Source of the DNA: Saprospira grandis str. Lewin
GTDB lineage: Bacteria; Bacteroidota; Bacteroidia; Chitinophagales; Saprospiraceae
Reading direction: 5' to 3'
Assembly (NCBI RefSeq): GCF_000250635.1
Contig: NC_016940.1
Location: forward strand, 3,224,501 to 3,288,500
Length of the DNA stretch: 64,000 nucleotides
Under the pieces are notes generated by a model. The model ran no database searches. It was not told the DNA's origin and saw only the letters and a program-made list of their open reading frames with translations. The position numbers and the translations under genes are program-made. Below, piece after piece: positions 1 through 7,540 of the stretch; the first letter of the stretch is position 1; every line of letters starts with the position of its first letter.

Positions 1-1
1 G

Positions 2-163
2 CAGCCCGGCGATAGAGCCGAACTACAAGCTCCGATCGATTATAAATTGTATTTTGCTGGCGAAGCCTGCCACCCTAAGGGGCATATCCAAAGCCTTCAT
101 GGGGCCTTTGAAACAGGTTATGAGGCCGCCCTACAAATCTTGATGGACCTAAATGTATCTTAA
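2..163 (+). CDS. FAD-dependent amine oxidase, C-terminal fragment
   Basis: The reading frame enters from outside the window and ends at TAA 161-163. The last 53 residues contain YFAGEAC at about residues 17-23 of the fragment and then GHIQSLHGAFETGYEAA. FAGE followed by a GAxxxGxxAA helix is the C-terminal FAD-binding signature of flavin-containing amine oxidases of the MAO/phytoene desaturase superfamily. Those enzymes oxidise amines or related substrates with a tightly bound FAD; the substrate cannot be told from this piece. The stop codon overlaps the next start by one base (TAATG), so the two genes are translationally coupled. The rest of the gene lies upstream of the window. Confidence 0.75.
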   Translation, partial: QPGDRAELQAPIDYKLYFAGEACHPKGHIQSLHGAFETGYEAALQILMDLNVS

Positions 164-690
164 TGAAAACGACCTATAGAGGAATTCAAAAATCTTTGGC
201 TCACCCCAAAGCCCAGGCCTTATTTAAAGGCGATTTTTTCTGGGATAGCCGCGACCAACTAGCACCTTTTGGGGCCATGGAGGGCTACCAAAGCCTAAAA
301 GCTTATTTGCTTTGGCGAGAAACAGCGCCCCAAGCAGATCCCCTAGAGTTTGTTAGCGATTGGATGAGCAAAAGGAGAAAGCTGAATCTGGCCCAATATG
401 GTCCTCATTTGCTCAACCGAAAAAAGCTAGAAACGCAAATTGCCGATCGCCGCTTTCGCGATGAGTTAGAAATTCTCTCTACCGATAGTTATCTTCTGGC
501 GGCCTGCTTGGCCCCTTTGGTCCTTGAAGGCGAGCTGCCCCGAAGCCTTTGGCCCTATCTGCAAACCGCTATGGACCGCCTGATGCTTTGGAACGAACTG
601 CAGCCCGAATTTGGCCCAGAATGTAGCCAGCAGATTATGTATCTCTACCAAATAAAGCAAGAACTACAGCCCATTTTTAGCGCCCAATAA
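163..690 (+). CDS. Conserved hypothetical protein, 175 aa
   Basis: I do not recognise this family. The predicted protein is soluble, with no signal peptide or membrane segment, and is mostly helical, with many Leu/Ala/Gln and aromatic residues (for example FFWDSRDQ near residue 26 and SLWPYLQTAMDRLMLWNEL near residue 128). Its start shares one base with the stop of the amine oxidase gene, so it is almost certainly co-translated with it. A 12-bp gap separates it from the following secreted-protein gene. The tight coupling suggests a role tied to the amine oxidase, but nothing in the sequence shows one. Confidence 0.7.
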   Translation: MKTTYRGIQKSLAHPKAQALFKGDFFWDSRDQLAPFGAMEGYQSLKAYLLWRETAPQADPLEFVSDWMSKRRKLNLAQYGPHLLNRKKLETQIADRRFRDELEILSTDSYLLAACLAPLVLEGELPRSLWPYLQTAMDRLMLWNELQPEFGPECSQQIMYLYQIKQELQPIFSAQ

Positions 691-702
691 ATCTTAGCCA
701 CT

Positions 703-1653
703 ATGAGAAAACTCGCCTTAATTGGCCTTTTGGCCCTCTTTATTTCGCCTAGCTTTGCCCAAGGCCTCTTGCCGCCCAAAGATAAAAAGCCCAGAGAACG
801 CATCCTCTCCAATAAGTCGGAAGAGGGGATGACGCACCTCATTATCCGACTCGAAAAACCAGCATACAGGGCCCAAAGAGCAATTGGCTATAAAGAGGCC
901 CGTGCTAAGCTGAAGGTAGAGTTTACGGTCTATGATATCCGAAATCGAGGTACCGATTTAGGCAATACCTATATTGCCTACTATGATCCCAAAGGAGATG
1001 AATGGGGCATCTATTTGCCGCATAATACAGCCTTTAAAGTGCGTATGTCGCACCCCAGTTTCAAAACGATTACTCGCAATTTTATTACCGCCGAGCATCC
1101 TGCCGACCTCATGGAGGAGCGCCTAGAGGTAGAGGAGGTCCCTTATACTTATCATAAGGGCGTAAAAACCTATTACCTCAAAACGATGCTCCGCTTTTCC
1201 GAAACAATTGTGGTCCATTTTAATGGGGGCGATCCCATGGAGCATATGACTTATCTGCAAGAAAATTTCAATGCCGAAAAGGTCCAAAAGCTACCGCATG
1301 TCAATAGCTTTTTCTTGACCCTCAATATCCAGAGCCAAGAGTCTTTGGCGGAGATTCTGCTGCGGCAAGCTCTAGGCGACAAAGCCTTGCCTGAGGGCTA
1401 TTATTTTGGTCCAGCCATTACCGAGGCGATTGAGAAGTTGCAAAAGTATCCTTTTACCAAATATGCAGAGCCTAGTTTTGTCGTTTGGCCCAATAAGGAG
1501 CCTTATCTCTCCAAAAATGATTATAGCCAGCTCTCTAATATGACTGCCGACTTTAAGAAACGAAAGTTTACGGAGCATATCCTCCTGAACCCCGATGATT
1601 TCGAGAAGAGTAAGGATTATAAGCATAAGCTTTTACTAGAATTACAAAAGTAA
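703..1653 (+). CDS. Secreted hypothetical protein, 316 aa
   Basis: The N-terminus reads MRKLALIGLLALFISPSFAQG, a classical Sec signal peptide with probable cleavage after SFA at residue 19, so the mature protein should be periplasmic or outer-membrane associated. No lipobox cysteine and no type IX sorting domain are visible. The mature part is mixed alpha/beta and rich in charged and aromatic residues (YIAYYDPKGDEWGIYLP near residue 90). The gene follows the 175-aa gene by 12 bp and is closed by a strong terminator at 1665, so it ends the amine oxidase operon. Function not recognised. Confidence 0.75.
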   Translation: MRKLALIGLLALFISPSFAQGLLPPKDKKPRERILSNKSEEGMTHLIIRLEKPAYRAQRAIGYKEARAKLKVEFTVYDIRNRGTDLGNTYIAYYDPKGDEWGIYLPHNTAFKVRMSHPSFKTITRNFITAEHPADLMEERLEVEEVPYTYHKGVKTYYLKTMLRFSETIVVHFNGGDPMEHMTYLQENFNAEKVQKLPHVNSFFLTLNIQSQESLAEILLRQALGDKALPEGYYFGPAITEAIEKLQKYPFTKYAEPSFVVWPNKEPYLSKNDYSQLSNMTADFKKRKFTEHILLNPDDFEKSKDYKHKLLLELQK

Positions 1654-1664
1654 GGCGCCAAAAT

Positions 1665-1699
1665 CTCCTCAACAGTTTACTGTTGGGGAGTTTTTTTTT
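1665..1699 (+). terminator. Rho-independent terminator after the 703-1653 gene
   Basis: An 11-bp stem, CTCCTCAACAG / CTGTTGGGGAG with one G:U-type pair, has loop TTTA and is followed by nine T. It lies 12 bp after the stop codon. Confidence 0.9.
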
Positions 1700-1852
1700 G
1701 GGCCCGCGGCCGCCCTTTTGAGTAGGGGCGGCCGCCGCTATGCTTCGGGGCTCGCTGCTCGCTCGGCCCTGCAGGCAGGCTTTGCCTGCCTTTGGTCTGG
1801 CCCTTCGGGCCACCCGCTCCGCAGCGCTGGGCCCTCAGCGGCCCTTCGGGCC
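1700..1852 (+). repeat. GC-rich composite repeat, type A
   Basis: First copy in the window and the reference for the family. It opens GGGCCCGCGGCC directly after a terminator T-run. A variable stem follows (GGCCGCCC, loop TTTTGAGTA, GGGCGGCC), then the type A string GCCGCTATG and the core ending GCTCGGCCCT. A second variable stem (GGCAGGC TTT GCCTGCC) comes next, then GGTCTG, a third stem (GGCCC TTC GGGCC) and the tail CACCCGCTCCGCAGCGCTGGGCC. All frames stay open through the block because it is GC-rich; that is not evidence for a protein. Confidence 0.85.
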
Positions 1853-1901
1853 TTCGCAGAAAAGCGGTATTCGTCGCTGCGCTCCTCATTCGTTTTCACG
1901 A

Positions 1902-1970
1902 CCCCGCCCACCCGCCCCTCCTCGGGAGTCCCTAAGGAATCCCTCAGGGGTACTGTTGGCGGGGTTTTTT
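1902..1970 (+). terminator. Terminator-like long-range stem carrying the IS insertion point
   Basis: CCCCGCC at 1902-1908 pairs with GGCGGGG at 1958-1964, and six T follow at 1965-1970. The 49-nt loop holds smaller inverted repeats. The first base of the IS is at 1972, immediately after this T-run. Moderate support because of the long loop. Confidence 0.5.
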
Positions 1971-1971
1971 A

Positions 1972-3329
1972 GAGACTGTTTAAAATTTTGTGTATGGGTT
2001 AAAAAAGGGGTAAAGATTAGGAGGTTTAATATCAATTTAATTACTTAGAAAAAAAGTACCGCTATGGACAAGAAACAAGAAGAGTTATTAAACCGCCTAC
2101 TAGGAGATGTGAAGAACATTGAGGAGCTAGACAAGCTAACAGATGACCTCAAAAAACGAGGAATTCAAAGTTTGTTAGAAGGAGAAATGTCAGCGCATTT
2201 AGGGTATGCTCGTGGCGAAGAAGTCCAAGGAGAAAATCGCAGAAATGGCCATTCTTCAAAGAAGATCAAGACGGAAAGTGGCAAATTACAAATAGAAATA
2301 CCAAGAGATCGAGAGGGTAAATTTGACCCTGTAACAGTCCCCAAACACAAATCGATGACGGCTAAGCTGGAGAGTGTGATTACACTATTGTATGCTAAAG
2401 GTATGAGCCTGTCTGATATAGTAGAGTATATGGATGAAATTTATGGTCAGCAGTACTCTAAGAGTCAAATTACAACCATTACTAATAGCCTCTTAGATAG
2501 TATTCGAGAGTGGCAAAATCGGGTTCTTGATGAGAAGTATGCGATTCTTTGGATTGATGGGATTCACTATAAAATTAGAGAGGATGGGCAGATTAAAAGC
2601 AAGGTTTGCATGATTGTACTTGGGGTTAATTTAGCAGGCTATCAAGACATTATTGGCATGTATCTCTTTGAAAAAGAGACTGCTGCAAATTGGGCCACAA
2701 CTTTGAATGACATTAAAACAAGAGGGGTAAAGGATGTTTTATTTATCTGCTCAGACAATCTAGCTGGCTTGGACCAAAGCGTTGAGGCCGTCTTTCCTCA
2801 GGCAGCTCATCAAATTTGTGTGGTCCATCAAATTCGCAATTCTATGAAGGTTGTTGAAGCCTCTAATAGAAGAAAAGTGGCCAAAGATATTAAGCTCATT
2901 TATACAGCTCCTAATGAAGCTGAGGCCAGAAATCGGCTTCAAGATTTTGAAGAAAAATGGGGTGATCGCTATCCTTACATCATTAAATCTTGGGAGAAAA
3001 ACTGGGACAATCTCACTGTCTTTTTATACTATCCTCAAGAAATCAGAAAGCTTATTTATACCACAAATATTATTGAAGGCTTTAATGCTGGCCTGAGAAA
3101 ATATACCAATAACAAACGCTCATTTCCAAATGATGCTGCGGCTATAAAATCTATCTATTTAGCCGCCATGCAAATTCAAAAACGATGGAAGGTCAAACGA
3201 GCTGGTTGGACCAAAGTTTTCAGCCAGCTTTGTGTCTGTTTCCCTGACAGAGTCATCTAAATTTTACCACTCGCCTCCTAGTCTCTATGACCAAATTTTA
3301 TTCTGATACACAAAATCCTGAACAGTCCC
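1972..3329 (+). mobile_element. IS256-family insertion sequence, copy 1 (1358 bp)
   Basis: The left end starts GAGACTGTTTAAAATTTTGT and the right end, read inward, starts GGGACTGTTCAGGATTTTGT; these are imperfect terminal inverted repeats of about 30 bp. One transposase gene fills the element. The flanking 8-mers are 1964-1971 (GTTTTTTA) and 3330-3337 (GGTTTTTA), an 8-bp target duplication with one mismatch. It agrees with copy 2 at 21196 except for a handful of base changes and one 1-bp indel. It is inserted right behind a terminator-like T-run. Confidence 0.9.
2064..3260 (+). CDS. IS256/Mutator-type transposase, 398 aa (copy 1)
   Basis: Catalyses cut- or copy-and-paste movement of the element by binding its terminal inverted repeats. 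The N-terminal residues 1-100 carry the typical KRGIQSLLEGEMSAHLGY segment of IS256 transposases. The DDE catalytic triad is visible: Asp165 in LWIDGIH, Asp231 in ICSDNLAGL and Glu338 in TTNIIEGFNAGL. The C-x2-H motif (Cys252, His255, in ICVVHQIRNS) follows the second Asp as in this family. Length is normal for the family and the frame is intact, so the protein is probably active. The start ATG lies 92 bp inside the left end. The protein is identical to that of copy 2; the few coding differences between the copies are all synonymous. Confidence 0.95.
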   Translation: MDKKQEELLNRLLGDVKNIEELDKLTDDLKKRGIQSLLEGEMSAHLGYARGEEVQGENRRNGHSSKKIKTESGKLQIEIPRDREGKFDPVTVPKHKSMTAKLESVITLLYAKGMSLSDIVEYMDEIYGQQYSKSQITTITNSLLDSIREWQNRVLDEKYAILWIDGIHYKIREDGQIKSKVCMIVLGVNLAGYQDIIGMYLFEKETAANWATTLNDIKTRGVKDVLFICSDNLAGLDQSVEAVFPQAAHQICVVHQIRNSMKVVEASNRRKVAKDIKLIYTAPNEAEARNRLQDFEEKWGDRYPYIIKSWEKNWDNLTVFLYYPQEIRKLIYTTNIIEGFNAGLRKYTNNKRSFPNDAAAIKSIYLAAMQIQKRWKVKRAGWTKVFSQLCVCFPDRVI

Positions 3330-3442
3330 GGTTTTTACAAAGAAACAACCCCATCTCCTAGGCCCTCAACTCCCAGGATTAAAAAACAACCGTCTAGCGC
3401 CCAGCTGCAGCCCAGCAACAAGCCTGGCCTTGCGCCAGCCTT

Positions 3443-3704
3443 CATCTGCAGTTGCAAAACGGTCCTATACAGTCGTTCAGAGGCAATCTGCAACTGCAAA
3501 ACAGCTCTGGGGAATCCCTGGAGCTAATCTGCAACTGCAAAACAGCTCTATACAGTTGTTCAGAGCTAATCTGCAACTGCAAAACGGCCCTATACAGTCG
3601 TTCAGAGGCAATCTGCAACTGCAAAACAGCTCTGGGGATTCCCCAGAGCTAATCTGCAACTGCAAAACAGCTCTATACAGTTGTTCAGAGCTAATCTGCA
3701 ATTT
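3443..3704. repeat. Tandem array, 41-42 bp units in a 125-bp higher-order repeat
   Basis: The string ATCTGCA starts at 3444, 3486, 3527, 3569, 3611, 3652 and 3694, giving steps of 42, 41, 42, 42, 41 and 42 bp. Each unit begins ATCTGCAACTGCAAAAC, followed by one of three 24-26 bp inserts in order A, B, C, A, B, C, so three units form a 125-bp repeat. Insert B of the second round is a near-perfect hairpin (AGCTCTGGGGA / TCCCCAGAGCT); insert C has AGCTCT / AGAGCT ends. The array starts 113 bp beyond the right end of IS copy 1. Not CRISPR: the inserts repeat. Confidence 0.9.
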
Positions 3705-3820
3705 ACAAACTCCTCCGGGCGTATCTCTAAGGTTCTATCTTTTTTTTCTGGACTCCCCCTACTATAGTTTAACTATAGCCGCTTAGAATCGAAATATAGC
3801 GGCCAACTAATTTTTGGACC

Positions 3821-3851
3821 AAAAAAAGGCGCAAAACTCAAGTTTTGCGCC
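3821..3851 (-). terminator. Terminator for the minus-strand gene ending at 3943
   Basis: A perfect 11-bp stem GGCGCAAAACT / AGTTTTGCGCC with loop CA lies at 3828-3851. Seven A at 3821-3827 read as a T-run on the minus strand. It sits 92 bp past the stop of the membrane-protein gene. Confidence 0.85.
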
Positions 3852-3942
3852 CTTAATGAGACCTTCCTCTAGGCTTCCTTTTTTTTGGACCAAAAGCGCC
3901 TCCTGTCCAAAGCGCATCTTTGGCTATACCAATTTTTAAGCC

Positions 3943-5415
3943 CTAAGACTCAAAAACAATCTTGCCCAGGCTATCATCTCCTCGATGCTCTTGGCGCAAA
4001 CGGCTCATTTCCTCTACCTCTTCCTTCAGGCGATCAAAGCGATAGACCAGTTGGTTTTGAGAATTTAAGCTCGACTCTCCCCCTAAGTCATGAATCACTT
4101 CCTGCATCAGGGCTTCTACCTGCTCCTCCTTGAGCTTCTCCTCGGTTTGGGCTTGGTCGTTGGCTACCTGGGTCAGCATCTTTAGACTAATAGGAACACG
4201 AACATGCTGAAAGATCACTTTCATCAATCGTTTGCGGGCATTTTCTTGCCGCTGCTTTCGCTTGAGGGGCAAGAGCCTAAAGTAGCGAAAAGCGGGAATC
4301 AAAAAGAAGAGCAGGGAATAAGTAAAGGGAATCGCCCCCAAAACGACTTGGGCCAAAAAGGGACCGTTCGCAATGGGAATATCAAATTCGGCAAAAAAGT
4401 TAGGCTGGGCCAAAAAGAAGAGCGAAAAAACCAAGTTCAAGCTATTCATGCCCACAATGGCCCAATTTCGTCCAGTTTTATTGCCCGTAAGTTCATATTC
4501 GGGCTCGTATTCATCCCAATAATAGATAATAGGGGCCTCATCGGGGCGGTTGGCCGAGCGGTTTAGCTGGCTAAAGTCGCCATAAAGGACCGCAGAACGC
4601 TCCGAAATCTTGGCTTGGCCATCATAACGGCCCAAAAGCTCTGTCATAAAGTTTTCGGCCTCATCTCTGCGCCAACCGGCCAAAGCCTGTAGCTCTGCAG
4701 TAGAAACCAAGCCCTTGTTTTCTTTTAGAAAACTGGCCACTTCTTTATGGTTAGCATAGGGATCTGGCTGATAGCGAACTGGTCCAAAAATAAAGTCATA
4801 AACAGAGGCCACAAAGCCTTTTTCCTCCTTAGAGCTTTTGCGATTTTTACGCAACTTGGCCAATTGGCCAGGCTTCTCTACATAATGTTTATAGGGATAA
4901 CCATAGTCGTCGCGGCTGCGGTAGGTATAATCATAGCCCAAAATGGTACTCCACTCAAAAATGGAGATAAAAACTCGAAAAAGGACCAAAAAGAGCTTGC
5001 CTATTCCCCCCGATTTACTATCATTATCTGAGTTGCCCCCTTGCGATAAGAGACCGACAATCAAAGCAATCAGGATGACCACAAAAAGCACAAAATAAAT
5101 GAGGAGAAAAACGGCCGTGACAATTCTATAGAAGATCTTGAAGCCTTTCCAGAACCAATCGGCAAACTCTGCTAGGCGTTCGCCAAAGCTTTTTTCTGTA
5201 CGGCGGTGCAGGCCCGTAAAATCATAGATTAAATCGCCATTTTCGGTCACTTTGAGCTTGCAATCGTAGCGTTGCATCAGCTCTCGAATAGCCGACTCGC
5301 TCTCAATAATAGGCATACCCGTACTAGCGGCAGCATCCTCTAGGGTAAATTGTTGGTTGCTTTTGAGCAAGTATTTTTCTAGGCGAAGATTGACTTCTTT
5401 TTGTTCGTATGACAT
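3943..5415 (-). CDS. Membrane protein with three winged-helix-like repeats, 490 aa
   Basis: Not a family I recognise. The start was set at ATG 5415 (MSYEQKEVNL); the open frame runs further upstream, but that part is translated GC repeat. Three similar cytosolic modules of about 60 residues are visible at residues 5-66, 222-282 and 395-461. Each has a helical segment, a helix-turn-helix-like stretch and a closing strand (NGDLIYDF, RSAVLYGDF, QNQLVYRF), which resembles a winged-helix fold. Hydrophobic segments at about 96-124, 143-156, 318-336 and 352-378 separate them. The protein could be a membrane-bound regulator or a multimerising scaffold; that is inference. Its own terminator follows at 3821. 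Confidence 0.75.
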   Translation of the reverse strand: MSYEQKEVNLRLEKYLLKSNQQFTLEDAAASTGMPIIESESAIRELMQRYDCKLKVTENGDLIYDFTGLHRRTEKSFGERLAEFADWFWKGFKIFYRIVTAVFLLIYFVLFVVILIALIVGLLSQGGNSDNDSKSGGIGKLFLVLFRVFISIFEWSTILGYDYTYRSRDDYGYPYKHYVEKPGQLAKLRKNRKSSKEEKGFVASVYDFIFGPVRYQPDPYANHKEVASFLKENKGLVSTAELQALAGWRRDEAENFMTELLGRYDGQAKISERSAVLYGDFSQLNRSANRPDEAPIIYYWDEYEPEYELTGNKTGRNWAIVGMNSLNLVFSLFFLAQPNFFAEFDIPIANGPFLAQVVLGAIPFTYSLLFFLIPAFRYFRLLPLKRKQRQENARKRLMKVIFQHVRVPISLKMLTQVANDQAQTEEKLKEEQVEALMQEVIHDLGGESSLNSQNQLVYRFDRLKEEVEEMSRLRQEHRGDDSLGKIVFES

Positions 5416-5429
5416 GGCTCCAATATTTG

Positions 5430-5584
5430 CGTTCCGAGGCGGCGAAGCCGCCGGCTTAGGGATGGATAGCGGTGCCGCGAAGCGGCAGACCAAAGTTTTT
5501 TGAGCGCAGCGAAAAAACTGCAGGGCCGAGCAGACCTGCGAGCCGCGGCACAGCCCGGCCCGCCCGCAGGGCGGGCAAGCCCCT
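5430..5584 (-). repeat. GC-rich composite repeat, type B, minus orientation
   Basis: Read on the minus strand it opens GGGGCTTGCCC directly after the terminator at 5585. It contains the exact core GCAGGTCTGCTCGGCCCT, then an AT-rich variable stem (AGTTTTTT ... AAAAAACT) and the stem GCCGC TTC GCGGC, and ends in a GCCGGCGGCTTCGCCGCC block. It separates the exonuclease gene from the membrane-protein gene and extends the latter's open frame artificially. Confidence 0.85.
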
Positions 5585-5618
5585 AAAAAAACAGCAGCCT
5601 AGAAAAATAGACTGCTGC
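5585..5618 (-). terminator. Terminator after the exonuclease gene
   Basis: On the minus strand CAGCAG (5618-5613) pairs with CTGCTG (5597-5592), and the stem extends part of the way inward. Seven T follow (A-run at 5585-5591). The gene stop is at 5627. Confidence 0.75.
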
Positions 5619-5626
5619 ATCTTGTT

Positions 5627-6211
5627 TTAGGTCCAGCCCAATTTCTGGAATAAGGTATAAATTTTTAGGCCCAAATAGGCATCTGTGGCGGCATAAAAGT
5701 TTTGGGCTTGGCTGAGGGGCTCTCGCTCCCAGTTCGAGGTCTGTTGGGATTTCGAAATCCGTTTGCCCAGAAAAATCGCCGTAAGATTGCGGGCCCCCAT
5801 TTGCTGAATGCCGTTGGCCTTGGCAATATCGGCAATGTCCTTAAAGCCCTTGGCTTTAAAGGGCCGCAGCCGCTGCAAATCACGGATGTCGTCTCGGAGA
5901 GCGGGGCCTGCCTTGACAATTTTGGGGTTCTCGAAGAGGGCCTTGAGGCCATCGCTAAAGCCAGATTTGAGGTTGCGAATCAGAAAAACCTTATCGGGCA
6001 TGGCCAATTGGATGAGCGAAACGGGATGATATTCGCCCTTGCGAAAAGAGGGTTTACTCTCGGTATCAAAGCCCAAAATTTTGCATTGATTGAGGGCCAA
6101 AAGGGCCTCTTCTAGCTGCTCTTCGGTTTCTATGGTAATAATTTCGCCCTCAAAATGCCAGAGGGGGAGTTCGTTGACCTCTGCTTTAGAGATCTTGACG
6201 GGGTATTGCAT
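5627..6211 (-). CDS. 3'-5' exonuclease domain protein (RNase D-like, DEDDy), 194 aa
   Basis: A DnaQ-like nuclease domain that removes nucleotides from 3' ends with two metal ions. Catalytic residues are visible in order: Asp49 and Glu51 in GFDTES (ExoI), Asp107/Asp108 in LRDDIRDL (ExoII), and Tyr173 with Asp177 in YAATDAY (ExoIII, the DEDDy pattern). There is no HRDC domain, so it is shorter than classical RNase D and matches the small stand-alone 3'-5' exonuclease proteins of Bacteroidota. It is 45 bp downstream of the MoxR-type ATPase gene and closed by its own terminator. Whether the substrate is RNA or DNA cannot be decided here. Confidence 0.85.
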   Translation of the reverse strand: MQYPVKISKAEVNELPLWHFEGEIITIETEEQLEEALLALNQCKILGFDTESKPSFRKGEYHPVSLIQLAMPDKVFLIRNLKSGFSDGLKALFENPKIVKAGPALRDDIRDLQRLRPFKAKGFKDIADIAKANGIQQMGARNLTAIFLGKRISKSQQTSNWEREPLSQAQNFYAATDAYLGLKIYTLFQKLGWT

Positions 6212-6256
6212 GTTAATGAGTTTATTGGGGCCGTTTTATGGCCCAAATGAGGTAGT

Positions 6257-7357
6257 TTAGCTTAGTTCTTTAAAGGCGCGGTATAAATCGGCCCATTCTT
6301 TCCGCTCTTTGACCACCGTTTCTACATATTCTTGCCAGGCTTCTTGGTCTTGGCTGGGGTCTTTGACCACCGCACCAATCAGGCTAGAGGCCAAATCTCT
6401 GGCCCGCAGTTCGCCATCGCCAAAATGAGCGGCTAGGGCTTGGCCATTATTGACCACCGAAATCGCCTCGGCGGTACTGAGGGTAGAGCTGGGCTGCTTG
6501 ATTTTCTGACGGCCATCTTGGGTCACGCCCGAACGCAGTTCTCTAAAAATCGTCACTAGGCGCTCAATCTCTTTGAGTGGGGCCATTTTGGCGGGAATCT
6601 CTAGGGCGGCGCCCAGCTTTTCTACTCGCATTTTGACAATCTTGACCTCCTCTTCCAAAGAAGCGGGCAGGGGCAAAACGACGGTATTAAAGCGGCGTTT
6701 GAGGGCCGAAGAAAGTTCATTGACGCCCTTGTCACGGTCGTTGGCCGTGGCAATCAGGTTAAAGCCTTTTTGGGCCTGAACTTCGGTGTTGAGTTCGGGA
6801 ATCGGCAGTAATTTCTCCGACAGCATCGTAATGAGGGTATCTTGCACATCGGCGGGCACACGGGTCAATTCTTCTAGTCGGGCAATGGCCCCATCTTGCA
6901 TCGCCCGCAGCAGGGGAGAGGGCACCAAAGCCTCTGCAGATGGGCCTTTGGCCAACAATTGCGCATAGTTCCAGCTATAGCGCATGGCCTCTTCGCCAAG
7001 GCCGGCCGTGCCCTGCACCAAATAGGTCGAGCTGCCGCTAATGGCCGCGGCAATATTCTCGCTGACCCATGATTTTGCCGTACCGGGCACCCCCATCAAC
7101 AGCAGGGCGCGGTCGGTGGCTAGGGTGGCTACGGCCAGCTCAATCAAGCGGCGGTTGCCAAAATATTTGGGCTCAATTTCGGTCCCATCTTCCAAGCTTC
7201 CGCCCATAACAAACTGCACCACCGCCCAAGGCGAAAGCGCCCAATTATGGGGTTTGGGGTAGCTATCCATTTTTTTGAGGGCCTTGAGTTCCTCTGCATA
7301 AAGCACCTCGGCATGAGGGCGCAACAATTGTTCTGCTGCCTTTTTTCGCTTAGCCAT
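6257..7357 (-). CDS. MoxR-family AAA+ ATPase, 366 aa
   Basis: A chaperone-like AAA+ ATPase. Walker A is GVPGTAKS at residues 89-96. The segment RLEELTRVPADVQDTL occupies the Walker B and following region, with Glu where the first acidic residue is usually Asp. ATANDRDKGVNELSSALKRRF carries the sensor and arginine-finger region. In other bacteria (recalled, not searched) this subtype is encoded with SWIM zinc-finger and DUF5691 proteins, exactly the two genes upstream here, and usually also with DUF5682 and VWA proteins, which are absent from this window. A GC repeat splits it from the DUF5691 gene by 183 bp, so co-transcription is uncertain. Confidence 0.9.
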   Translation of the reverse strand: MAKRKKAAEQLLRPHAEVLYAEELKALKKMDSYPKPHNWALSPWAVVQFVMGGSLEDGTEIEPKYFGNRRLIELAVATLATDRALLLMGVPGTAKSWVSENIAAAISGSSTYLVQGTAGLGEEAMRYSWNYAQLLAKGPSAEALVPSPLLRAMQDGAIARLEELTRVPADVQDTLITMLSEKLLPIPELNTEVQAQKGFNLIATANDRDKGVNELSSALKRRFNTVVLPLPASLEEEVKIVKMRVEKLGAALEIPAKMAPLKEIERLVTIFRELRSGVTQDGRQKIKQPSSTLSTAEAISVVNNGQALAAHFGDGELRARDLASSLIGAVVKDPSQDQEAWQEYVETVVKERKEWADLYRAFKELS

Positions 7358-7394
7358 ATAGTATTGTATTAGATAATCGTCAAGCTATTTTTTT

Positions 7395-7540
7395 GGGGCC
7401 TCCCGCCTTCGGCGGGCGCTACGTTTCGCAGCTCGCAAGTCTGCTCGGCCCTGCGGCGCGGGGCGCCTTGGTCTGGCCTACGGCCACTGCTCCACATCGC
7501 TAGGCCTGCGGCGGCTTCGCCGCCTGTCCGCTGCAAGTCC
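7395..7540 (+). repeat. GC-rich composite repeat, type C
   Basis: Opens GGGGCCTCCCGCC TTC GGCGGG, then the type C string CGCTACGTTTCGCAGCTCGC and core variant GCAAGTCTGCTCGGCCCT. The variable stem is built on GGCGC ... GCGCC, followed by TTGGTCTG, GGCC TAC GGCC and the tail CACATCGCTAGGCC. It touches the stop codon of the DUF5691 gene at 7541 and splits the SWIM/DUF5691/MoxR module. Confidence 0.85.

Noticed and set aside
1718-2048. Overlapping open frames in the GC block after 1700
   Set aside because: All frames lie in a structured non-coding repeat found in many places; similar Arg/Ala/Pro/Ser-rich frames occur in every block (for example 37497-37860, 44206-44421, 54721-54980).
3443-3704. 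CRISPR-like alternation of constant box and insert
   Set aside because: Only three insert types occur and they repeat in the order ABCABC; no cas genes are near. It is a nested tandem repeat.
5416-5493. 26-residue N-terminal extension of the membrane protein
   Set aside because: It is translated type B repeat sequence; the natural start is ATG 5415.
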